Below, piece after piece: positions 1-5,692 of a stretch of 6,415 bases of DNA. A model generated the notes under the pieces. The model saw nothing but the letters and a program-made list of their open reading frames with translations, was not told the DNA's origin and did no database searches. A program made the translations under genes and the position numbers. The stretch comes from an uncultured Eubacteriales bacterium. Lineage in GTDB: Bacteria > Bacillota > Clostridia > Christensenellales > Borkfalkiaceae. Position 1 is the first letter of the stretch, and each line of letters opens with the position of its first letter. The stretch lies in NCBI GenBank assembly GCA_958405585.1, contig CATYEP010000109.1:1-6415 (forward strand), given 5' to 3'.

Positions 1-162
1 CATTTTAAGGTTACAAAATACAGGTTGGAAAAGCAGACAGGACTTTCCGAAAAAACGGTCAACCGCTGGCACAATGGCAAAACGCAGCCGACGGTAGATA
101 GCCTGATAAGGCTTGCAAAATATTTTGATTGTTCCGTGGACTTTGTTCTCGGAAGAGTATAA
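1..162 (+). CDS. XRE-family helix-turn-helix regulator, C-terminal part (cut by left edge)
   Basis: The frame is open from base 1 and ends with TAA at 160-162, giving the last 53 residues of a protein whose start lies outside the window. It reads as a Cro/C1-type helix-turn-helix: KYRLEKQTGLSEKTVNRWHN covers the turn and recognition helix, then PTVDSLIRLAKYFDCSVDFV is the usual last helices, ending LGR-V. In this family the SxxTVxxWxxGxxxP pattern followed by LxxLAxxFxxSxDxLLG is diagnostic. The protein ends straight after the DNA-binding domain, so it may be a small single-domain repressor of an element or phage. It converges on the sigma-like gene at 298-1419 and could plausibly control it, but that is inference only. 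Confidence 0.85.
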   Translation, partial: HFKVTKYRLEKQTGLSEKTVNRWHNGKTQPTVDSLIRLAKYFDCSVDFVLGRV

Positions 163-278
163 CGAACAGGGGCGCGCGGCCGAATGACCCCCCCCCCCCA
201 TATATTTTTTAAAAAAACCCAATTCGGGAAATTTTTTGGGGGGCCTCAACCAAAAAATACCGAACCGGGGCGCGCGGC
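163..278. repeat. 18-bp direct repeat bounding an odd insert
   Basis: CGAACAGGGGCGCGCGGC at 163-180, directly after the HTH stop codon, recurs as CGAACCGGGGCGCGCGGC at 261-278 with one mismatch. The period is 98 bp. The second copy contains the left arm of the terminator hairpin at 269-293. The arrangement looks like a duplication or insertion inside a formerly compact convergent terminator, or an assembly artefact. Confidence 0.75.
188..257. other. Homopolymer-rich low-complexity segment
   Basis: This stretch holds C12 (188-199), T6 (205-210), A7 (211-217), T6 (232-237), G6 (238-243) and A6 (252-257). The A7/T6 runs can pair around CCC-AATTC-GGG (218-228), and C-run and G-run can pair outside them. 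Nothing here looks coding. Such stacked homopolymers are unusual beside otherwise ordinary sequence and may be consensus error. Confidence 0.6.
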
Positions 279-293
279 ATATTGCCGCGCGCC
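269..293. terminator. Bidirectional GC-rich terminator hairpin between convergent genes
   Basis: A perfect 11-bp stem (GGCGCGCGGCA at 269-279 with its complement at 283-293) closes a TAT loop. On the - strand it follows the sigma-like stop codon by 4 bases, and a T6 run (A6 at 252-257 on +) lies 11 bases beyond the stem. On the + strand T6 at 301-306 lies 7 bases beyond. The stem is strong but neither T-run abuts it, so termination is likely rather than certain. Confidence 0.6.
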
Positions 294-297
294 TCAC

Positions 298-1419
298 TTA
301 TTTTTTATCCAACTCCGGATTGCGGAATTTTGGTTCGGGGCCGTCTCCGAAAATTTCTTTGATCTGCTCTTGAATGGAACGGGGATCGTTTTCATCGACA
401 ACTACTACGTTTTTATATTTGCGTCGAAAATCGGTATACCGCTTTTCCAATCGTTCATATATTTTGGGGAGAAATCTTCCTTCGATATACTCCTCTACAG
501 TAAGTCCCAAGCGCCGCGCTGTCTTTTCGGCTTCCCGCTGTATTTTCTTTTCATCGGGATGCGAAGGTGGTGCTTTCAATTCCTTTTGCCGCGTGTTCAT
601 CTTCTCGCAGAGCGCGATATACAGCCATTGCATTTCGTCGATGTGCTCCGCAAACTGCAAGCGAAAAGTCAGTTGCTGCCATTCGACAAGGGCAGACAAT
701 CGTCTGTCGAATTCGTCATCCGTACAGTGCTCAAAGGGGCGCAGGATGAGATATTGCAGACAGAATTTGCAGTACTCACGATAGCTGTAAAACCATTCGA
801 GAAACACCTCTTGCAGATCAGGTCCGCAGATACAGCGGAACATATCAAAGAGGATATCCTCATCATCGTCTGTGCGGTATTGTTCGAGGAACTTTTCCCA
901 TTGCTGTTCAGCATACGCTTCCCGCATGTTTTGATCGTCCCGTCTTAAGTCGGAAAGTTCAACGACTTTCTTTATTTTCTGCAAATGTTTGGAGACATAG
1001 CTCTGCGTATTGCCTAAAAATTTTGCGATTATCTCCTGATTCTTTCTTTCCAAATAATACATGCGGAAGATGGTTTTTTCAACGCCTTCAAACTGAGAGA
1101 GTAACCTTTTCAGGTCGGTACTTTCCTCGTATGAGCGCAGGCTTTCATCCATTTTTCTGTCAGGCAGATCTTCCGGTATTTTGGGGCAAAAGACGTGTCG
1201 ATGGGGTGACGGTTTCAGATGTCTGACATTGTGATCTTTTTCCCTTCGTTCCAGATTATAAAACTTTCTGTCCATTTTCACCATTTTTGTAAAAAGCTTT
1301 GTAGAGAGTTCTGCCGATGTCAAATGCCCGTCACTGTCGTAATAGTAATAGACATAGGTGCCGCGCTTACTCCCCGGTTGCTTTTGTGTATTCAATTTAT
1401 ATGCCCTGTTTTCTGCCAT
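298..1419 (-). CDS. Sigma-70 region-4-like DNA-binding protein with an extra C-terminal domain
   Basis: I chose the ATG at 1417-1419 because AAGGAGGAGG sits just upstream; the frame stays open further but that extension is Leu/Arg-rich and unlike protein. The 373-residue product begins basic, then has TYVYYYYDSDGHL (about 21-33), a segment common in small sigma-like proteins of clostridial mobile elements. Residues about 102-152 (LKRLLSQFEGVEKTIFRMYY ... NQEIIAKFLG ... SYVSKHLQKIKK) look like sigma region 4, a helix-turn-helix that reads the -35 element. The rest (about 155-373) is charged and helical, with DDDEDILFDMF near 184-194, a Cys-bearing patch (196, 198, 217, 220) and a Lys/Arg-rich tail; I do not recognise it. 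No clear region 2 for -10 melting is visible, so it could be an activator or sigma-like regulator rather than a full sigma factor. The gene is single, converging with the HTH gene. Confidence 0.75.
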   Translation of the reverse strand: MAENRAYKLNTQKQPGSKRGTYVYYYYDSDGHLTSAELSTKLFTKMVKMDRKFYNLERREKDHNVRHLKPSPHRHVFCPKIPEDLPDRKMDESLRSYEESTDLKRLLSQFEGVEKTIFRMYYLERKNQEIIAKFLGNTQSYVSKHLQKIKKVVELSDLRRDDQNMREAYAEQQWEKFLEQYRTDDDEDILFDMFRCICGPDLQEVFLEWFYSYREYCKFCLQYLILRPFEHCTDDEFDRRLSALVEWQQLTFRLQFAEHIDEMQWLYIALCEKMNTRQKELKAPPSHPDEKKIQREAEKTARRLGLTVEEYIEGRFLPKIYERLEKRYTDFRRKYKNVVVVDENDPRSIQEQIKEIFGDGPEPKFRNPELDKK

Positions 1420-1421
1420 AG

Positions 1422-1431
1422 CCTCCTCCTT
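1422..1431 (-). promoter_or_regulatory. Strong ribosome binding site of the sigma-like gene
   Basis: On the - strand AAGGAGGAGG lies 2 bases before the ATG at 1419, with the AAGGAGG core spaced 5 bases from it. It is a near-perfect Shine-Dalgarno match and fixes the start at 1419 rather than upstream. Confidence 0.85.
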
Positions 1432-1441
1432 GTACACTTTT

Positions 1442-1450
1442 ATTGTAACA
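1442..1450 (-). promoter_or_regulatory. Extended -10 promoter of the sigma-like gene
   Basis: On the - strand TGTTACAAT is an extended -10 (TGn plus TACAAT, one mismatch to TATAAT). A start about 7 bases downstream, near 1435, would give a leader of roughly 16 bases containing just the ribosome site. The hexamer 17 bases upstream (TATATC) is a poor -35, which suits an extended -10 promoter or one needing an activator. Confidence 0.45.
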
Positions 1451-1458
1451 TAGAAAAC

Positions 1459-1475
1459 ATGACAGATATAGTCAT
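1459..1475. promoter_or_regulatory. Operator-like palindrome over the -35 position
   Basis: ATGACAGATATAGTCAT has perfect 5-bp outer arms (ATGAC/GTCAT) and a further inner match, with two mismatched pairs. It spans roughly -24 to -40 relative to the predicted start, covering the place of the weak -35 hexamer. A dimeric regulator such as an XRE protein bound here would block or recruit polymerase. Which protein binds is unknown. Confidence 0.4.
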
Positions 1476-1516
1476 ATTTACAAAACTTTTCTAGAAAAAT
1501 TGAGGCATTGTTAAGG

Positions 1517-1584
1517 CGATGTCTAAGCAGAAGCAAATACCGCGAGGTGGGACGAAATTGCCACAAAAACCGATGCCTAAGCAG
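1517..1584. repeat. 14-bp direct repeat, two copies 54 bp apart
   Basis: CGATGTCTAAGCAG at 1517-1530 and CGATGCCTAAGCAG at 1571-1584 differ at one base. They lie in the gene-free stretch beside the long hairpin at 1591-1626. Two copies only; they could be protein-binding sites or part of a recombination site. Confidence 0.6.
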
Positions 1585-1590
1585 GATAAG

Positions 1591-1626
1591 GAGAGTGGTT
1601 ATTTTATGGGATAAAATGCCACTCTC
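1591..1626. other. Long near-perfect hairpin in the intergenic region
   Basis: GAGAGTGG (1591-1598) pairs with CCACTCTC (1619-1626), and inside it ATTTTAT (1601-1607) pairs with ATAAAAT (1611-1617) around a GGG loop. The two helices total 15 bp and are separated only by an internal TT/G mismatch. No T-run follows on either strand, so it is not a simple terminator. It may be the stem of a non-coding RNA or a DNA palindrome. Confidence 0.65.
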
Positions 1627-1659
1627 GAATGCGCTCGCTATATCCTTACAAACAGCACA

Positions 1660-1684
1660 GCGAGGCGGCAAAATGTCGCCCCGC
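1660..1684. other. Imperfect GC-rich hairpin
   Basis: GCGAGGCGGC (1660-1669) pairs with GTCGCCCCGC (1675-1684) around AAAAT, with one A-C mismatch and one G-T wobble. Two more outer pairs are possible (1658-1659 with 1685-1686). On the + strand a T5 run follows at 1693-1697, 8 bases on, so a weak + strand terminator is possible, but no + strand gene is evident upstream. Confidence 0.45.
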
Positions 1685-1720
1685 TGCTCACCGTTTTTCT
1701 GTCCTCTACTCGCTTTCAAC

Positions 1721-1737
1721 AAGCGGGAAACCCGCTT
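1721..1737. terminator. Hairpin directly after the Res-like stop codon
   Basis: AAGCGGG (1721-1727) and CCCGCTT (1731-1737) form a 7-bp stem with an AAA loop. On the - strand it begins at the base after the TAA stop of the Res-like gene, where it could end transcription, though only GTTG follows instead of a T-run. On the + strand CTTTTA follows, which fits a short terminator slightly better. Confidence 0.5.
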
Positions 1738-3630
1738 TTAGATGATTTTTTCTTGCATCACGCGAGAACCTGCAAGCATTAAATATTCCATCTTACTTGC
1801 CGATGCCATTTCACGGGCAGCTTCGGCTTTTGCCTGAACAACATTGTTATCTATCATATTATCGCCCTTGACCTCGATGATCTGGATCGTGCCGTCATCC
1901 AAAGTCGTTATAAAATCGGGATAATACGAACGAATAGCCTTTGTTTCCGGGTCGATATACTGAATTGCAAGGCCGTTATACTTGCTTGTAAACATACCCG
2001 TAAAGTAAACCTCTTTTACCCTGTCGCTGAATATGTACTGTAAGAAGCATTCCTTTTCCGGCTTGGAGTCAAAACAGTATTTATCGGTATGAAAGCTCTT
2101 GTCGCGGTACGGTTCGCCAAATGTATCAACCTTCGCAAACTGTGCGTCGCCGTCAGTCTCCACCAATTCGGGGAGAGCGAGGAACTCATACGCCTCCTTC
2201 CCTTCGGGCATTCGCAGAAGCTCGACTTGTTTTTCTTCGGATACTGTTTCGCACGTAACTTTATAGAGCGCATTGAAGATCGTCGGAACAATTACATCGC
2301 CCAAAACGTCGTTGTACTTTGAGACTATCTCCGTGATTTTTTCGATGCCGTCCACACTTTCGGAAAGTATACGCTCCGCAAGAAGGCATGGAATATTAAG
2401 ATAGCGCGCTATCTCCGCCACGAGCATATAAGGCGTATAGTTGCGGCTGCCGCCCAGGTCGATCGAATCCTTTTTTACGACCCGCTCGTCGGCCAAGCTC
2501 TGTTTTTCATAGACGTGGGTATCATATTTATCATAATCAATGCCGTCCAACTTAAAGTCGATGGGCGCAGAGTAATCTTTTTCGCTCAAATGATACTTGT
2601 GCGAAATGCACTTCAAGACGAGCTTTTTTGGCTTTAACAGCCTAACCAGATATACTTCCTTATGCTTTCCGTCGCCGCTGTTGGAAATATCGTCGATGGA
2701 GACGCGGAAGTTTTTGGTTAATTCTGCGTTGAGAATGTCCATATTCTCTTTCGAGAGGCGGACAATCGCTTTCTGCTGGTCTCTCGTGATTTGGCGGAGA
2801 CAGCGCATCGTAGCCTGCAAAACAAAGACCGTGGATTTAGGGGAACGGAAAAGAGCGACGCCGAAGAGTGAGCGACAGTTCCAGCCCTCGCGTCCCTTAT
2901 TACAGAGGAGAATGAACTGCTTCTGCGAGCCGAGAGAGTCGACGACGTCCAAGTCGTTGAACGCCTTGATGTCGTTATCCTTCGTAATCTTCTCATCACC
3001 CGTGTTAATCAAGATTTTATCGAGCGGAATACCGAGTCCAGAAAGTACCCTTTCGACAGCAGGACGAATCTCGTTCACGACTTCATCGATGGTTGCACCG
3101 AAGATGGCAAGTTTAGGCGAAAGCCCCTCATACAATTTTCCTCCATAGGTTGCCCAGAAATCTTCAATGACCGTTTTTAGAAAAGTATCGCTCTTGACAT
3201 TGTCATACCCTTTAATATCGACGTCTTTCAAATACTTGTTAGCAATAGCGTCTTTTAAGCCATAGCTATAAACGACTTCAGGCAGTACACTGTTTTCCAA
3301 GTATGGCGTACCGGTATAATTATAACACGCCACGACGCGCGTCCCGCTTTTATTCAAGGCCGCCGCCAATTCATTGATGGTCAGGCGTAGGCTGTTCATC
3401 GACTTTTGCAGATCTCCGCCGAAGAGATGATGCGCCTCATCGACGTAGATTCCGAGTTGCTCTAAACGAGTAAGCTTTTCAAAACGCTGATTGGAAAGAA
3501 GTTCGCCTTCGTCGCGCGTGTTCTCTTCGTTATAAACCGAACTCAAAACGGAAGAGATGATATCCGATGCACCATCGTTAGGTGGCGTGTTCGACATTTC
3601 CAACAATTTCTCAATGGGGGTTATATACAA
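1738..3630 (-). CDS. Type III restriction (Res)-like DEAH helicase-nuclease, N-terminus missing
   Basis: The 630-codon frame holds the back two thirds of a superfamily 2 helicase of the type III restriction Res kind. Visible motifs are II (VDEAHH, D64-H67), III-like (YTGTPY, T106-P109), V (GREGWN, 246-251) and VI (Q272, R276, R279). The C-terminal nuclease reads YYPDF (P571, D572) and then IIEVKGD (E586, K588), the PD...ExK signature. Res enzymes translocate on and cut unmodified DNA together with a Mod methyltransferase. The part before motif II is only about 60 residues and has no Q motif or P-loop GKT, so it cannot hydrolyse ATP alone. Family-like sequence starts near IEKLLEMSN; the TTG at 3628-3630 has no ribosome site and is merely the first possible start. 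No Mod gene is in view. Probably a remnant, though free of internal stops. Confidence 0.85.
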   Translation of the reverse strand: MYITPIEKLLEMSNTPPNDGASDIISSVLSSVYNEENTRDEGELLSNQRFEKLTRLEQLGIYVDEAHHLFGGDLQKSMNSLRLTINELAAALNKSGTRVVACYNYTGTPYLENSVLPEVVYSYGLKDAIANKYLKDVDIKGYDNVKSDTFLKTVIEDFWATYGGKLYEGLSPKLAIFGATIDEVVNEIRPAVERVLSGLGIPLDKILINTGDEKITKDNDIKAFNDLDVVDSLGSQKQFILLCNKGREGWNCRSLFGVALFRSPKSTVFVLQATMRCLRQITRDQQKAIVRLSKENMDILNAELTKNFRVSIDDISNSGDGKHKEVYLVRLLKPKKLVLKCISHKYHLSEKDYSAPIDFKLDGIDYDKYDTHVYEKQSLADERVVKKDSIDLGGSRNYTPYMLVAEIARYLNIPCLLAERILSESVDGIEKITEIVSKYNDVLGDVIVPTIFNALYKVTCETVSEEKQVELLRMPEGKEAYEFLALPELVETDGDAQFAKVDTFGEPYRDKSFHTDKYCFDSKPEKECFLQYIFSDRVKEVYFTGMFTSKYNGLAIQYIDPETKAIRSYYPDFITTLDDGTIQIIEVKGDNMIDNNVVQAKAEAAREMASASKMEYLMLAGSRVMQEKII

Positions 3631-4004
3631 AAAATGATTTGTATGACAATAATGTGTTGGGAAAAATCATTTTGACCGATATTTATTTTGATTCAAAATC
3701 GAAGATCTTAAATATAATCTGTAACCAAAATCTAAAAGGCTCTAGTACAGAATTGCTTGATAAATTTATATTTGAAGAAGCTTTTACCAAAAAAGAATTG
3801 GAATCCTTAAAAACAAATATCATAGAATATCTTAAGGTAAATAATGTATCTACGGATAAAATAGATGGTTATATTGGTAAATTAGTATATATAAAATCGC
3901 AGTTACCATTTTCAGGGAAGGAAGACCGTTACGAAGAAACCTTAGTTGGTAAAACAAATTCGGTAATTGCTGATTATTTGAACGAGGAAAATTATTGGCT
4001 TTAG
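3582..4004 (+). pseudogene. AT-rich coding remnant, first part of a split HSP90/GHKL-like gene
   Basis: The frame runs to TAG at 4002-4004. Its first dozen or so codons overlap the Res-like gene on the other strand and are unlikely to be real. From about 3625 the codons turn strongly AT-rich and protein-like (LTDIYFDSKSKILNIICNQN, then a Lys/Glu-rich helical stretch ending VIADYLNEENYWL). I recognise no domain and no ribosome site or start. Adding one A to the AAAA run at 3988-3991 joins it smoothly to the next frame (EEKLLALGKKENQ), so both frames were probably one gene. No ATP-binding GHKL motifs appear, consistent with the N-terminus having been lost at the junction with the Res-like gene. 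Function cannot be stated from this part alone. Confidence 0.5.
3625..3644. repeat. 7-bp inverted repeat at the junction of two truncated genes
   Basis: ATACAAA (3625-3631) and TTTGTAT (3638-3644) are inverted around a 6-base spacer. They lie exactly where composition changes from moderate to AT-rich and where both flanking genes lose their N-termini. The repeat is short and AT-rich, so chance is possible. Confidence 0.4.
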
Positions 4005-4549
4005 GAAAGAAAGAGAATCAGTTTTTTCACCTGTATATTTCTTTAAATGACGACTTTCCCTATCCAAGACATATTTGGACGGAAGATGTTACAAATAATG
4101 AACCATTAGAATCAATTTTAAAAAATAGCAATTTGCCTGTTTATGAAGAGTTATTTTTCTCATATAGTCAGAGAGTATCGTATGTATTTAAGAACAGGTC
4201 TTTAAGCGTATATCCATTAGGAATTTTATGCGAACGCTATTACCCTAGAATTTATTTTGATGAACACAACAATCGACCTTCAGATCTTTATTACAAAGGT
4301 ATTTTAGTTAAGGATTTTCGAGCTCTTTATACTCAACTTCCATACAAATATCACATATTTGGTGTATTCAACTACCTAGATAGTAGTTTGAAATTAGATG
4401 TTTCAAGAAATGAAATAATTGGCGGATATAAGAAATTAGCAAAAGAGTTTAATAACATAATTTTGAATTATCTGATCGAAAAAGAAGATAAGATAGCAAG
4501 AAAAGACGTGTTAACGTCTATTTTGGAATATTATAATAATGAGTGTTAA
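3995..4549 (+). CDS. HSP90/GHKL-like protein, C-terminal part (probable remnant)
   Basis: The 184-codon frame can only start at TTG 3995 inside the previous frame, without a ribosome site, and is more likely the second half of that gene after a lost base near 3988-3991. It reads ISLNDDFPYPRHIW (15-28), then LYYKGILVKDFRALY (98-112), and FNYLDSSLKLDVSRNEI (125-141). The last segment resembles the 'x-L-x-VSRN/E' strand-turn of HSP90-type chaperones and of HSP90-like ATPases found in bacterial defence loci; the resemblance is by eye and modest. The ATP-binding domain would lie further N-terminal and is not present. Stop TAA at 4547-4549 is 3 bases before the recombinase ATG, so the two were probably co-transcribed. 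Its AT-rich codons contrast with both neighbours, pointing to separate acquisition. Confidence 0.5.
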   Translation: MALGKKENQFFHLYISLNDDFPYPRHIWTEDVTNNEPLESILKNSNLPVYEELFFSYSQRVSYVFKNRSLSVYPLGILCERYYPRIYFDEHNNRPSDLYYKGILVKDFRALYTQLPYKYHIFGVFNYLDSSLKLDVSRNEIIGGYKKLAKEFNNIILNYLIEKEDKIARKDVLTSILEYYNNEC

Positions 4550-4552
4550 GCA

Positions 4553-5692
4553 ATGAAAGCAGTAATTTACGCCCGTTATTCGAGCGACAACCAGCGTGAA
4601 GAGAGTATCGAAGGTCAGATCCGGGATTGCAGAGCTTATGCTGAGTACAACGGAATAGATATTGTTGGTGAGTACATAGATCGCGCTTTCTCGGCAAAGA
4701 CGGACGACCGCCCCGACTTTCAACGCATGGTATCCGACAGCTCTAAAAAGCTGTTCGACGTTGTCCTTGTCTGGAAGTTGGATAGATTTGCCCGTAACCG
4801 TTATGATTCTGCCTTTTATCGATACACTCTTCGCAAGAATGGTGTCAAGCTCATTTCCGTCAAGGAAAACATTTCGGACGGACCCGAAGGTATTATTCTT
4901 GAATCTATGATTGAGGGTATGGCGGAATATTACTCCGCAAACCTCTCCCAGAATGTCAAACGAGGTTTCCGAGAAAACGCACTCAAAGGTAAATGGAACG
5001 GAGGCGCAGTTCCTTTCGGTTACAAAGTTGTTGAGCACATATTGGCGATCGATGAAGAGAGCGCACCCATCGTAAGGCTTATGTTTGAGATGTGTGCAGA
5101 CGGCAAAACCGCCAAAGAGGTGTATGCCTATCTCAAAGAAAAGCACGTATGCCGCGCTAACGGAAAGCCTATCGGCTACACGACTGTACTCTATATACTT
5201 GGCAGTCGCACTTATATAGGCGAATACAACCATTCCGGCGTTGTCATAGAGAACGGCGTTCCTGCAATCATTTCTAAGGATACATTCGAGAAAGTACAGG
5301 AAACCCTTAAAAAGAATTCTATTGCCCCTGCCGCCCATAATGAGGGCAATGATTATCTTCTTACCACTCACCTTTATTGCGGTAAATGCGGCGCATTGAT
5401 GACGGCATATTCAGGCACGAGTCAGAACGGCAATGTCTATCGCTACTATATCTGCAATCGCACCAGAAAACATGAGTGCGACAAAAAGAAGGTAGAAAAG
5501 GATAAGATCGAAGGTTTTGTCGTCGCCAAGACAATGGAGTTTTTGAAAAAGAACGAAATCATCGAACGCTTAGCTGATCTGCTCTATAACCTGCAGTACG
5601 AGGAAAACACTCTTCTGCCAAAGCTGGAAAGTCAATTCGCCGAAAGGACAAAAGAGATAGACAACATCGTAACGGAAATTAAAAAGGTGTAG
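4553..5692 (+). CDS. Large serine recombinase (resolvase/recombinase/zinc-ribbon), frameshifted
   Basis: The protein starts MKAVIYARYSSDNQREESIE: R8 and S10 are the catalytic Arg and nucleophilic Ser of the resolvase fold, and D77, R78 and R81 in KLDRFAR complete the usual active site. Residues about 1-140 are the catalytic domain; GGAVPFGYKV (150-159) opens the recombinase DNA-binding domain; C276, C279, C301 and C309 form the zinc-ribbon; a charged coiled coil begins near 355. Such enzymes cut and rejoin att sites to excise or insert transposons and phages, especially in clostridia. The frame stops at TAG 5690-5692 after IVTEIKKV, but the expected coiled coil continues in the -1 frame (5686-6018). 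With one extra G near 5686 the protein would be 488 residues, a normal length. ATG 4553 has no good ribosome site; coupling to the preceding frame, 3 bases away, is likely. Confidence 0.92.
   Translation: MKAVIYARYSSDNQREESIEGQIRDCRAYAEYNGIDIVGEYIDRAFSAKTDDRPDFQRMVSDSSKKLFDVVLVWKLDRFARNRYDSAFYRYTLRKNGVKLISVKENISDGPEGIILESMIEGMAEYYSANLSQNVKRGFRENALKGKWNGGAVPFGYKVVEHILAIDEESAPIVRLMFEMCADGKTAKEVYAYLKEKHVCRANGKPIGYTTVLYILGSRTYIGEYNHSGVVIENGVPAIISKDTFEKVQETLKKNSIAPAAHNEGNDYLLTTHLYCGKCGALMTAYSGTSQNGNVYRYYICNRTRKHECDKKKVEKDKIEGFVVAKTMEFLKKNEIIERLADLLYNLQYEENTLLPKLESQFAERTKEIDNIVTEIKKV

Larger units (their letters stand above)
1420..1737. other. 318-base intergenic region with promoter, repeats and hairpins, no gene
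   Basis: Bases 1420-1475 hold the control signals of the sigma-like gene. Bases 1500-1737 hold a 14-bp direct repeat (1517/1571) and three hairpins (1591-1626, 1660-1684, 1721-1737). Frames crossing it on either strand lack a ribosome site and a recognisable domain, so I call none of them a gene. A structured RNA or a recombination site would fit; the sequence alone does not decide. Confidence 0.55.

Noticed and set aside
184..948. Long + strand frame opposite the sigma-like gene
   Set aside because: It begins in the homopolymer segment, has Phe/Leu-rich low-complexity sequence, no ribosome site, and is antisense to a well-supported gene.
1420..1722. N-terminal extension of the sigma-like protein by about 100 residues
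   Set aside because: The frame is open but crosses hairpins and repeats, has no ribosome site, and the ATG at 1419 has an excellent one.
2597..3148. + strand frame of about 180 codons inside the Res-like gene
   Set aside because: Antisense shadow of a coding region with clear helicase motifs; its translation is Ser/Arg-rich and shows no domain.
4463..4500. Promoter (TTGAAT ... GATAAG) just upstream of the recombinase
   Set aside because: Weak -10, and such matches are expected by chance in this AT-rich stretch.
4511..5371. - strand frame of about 285 codons opposite the serine recombinase
   Set aside because: Complement of a gene with all catalytic and zinc-ribbon residues visible; no start signal and no recognisable family.
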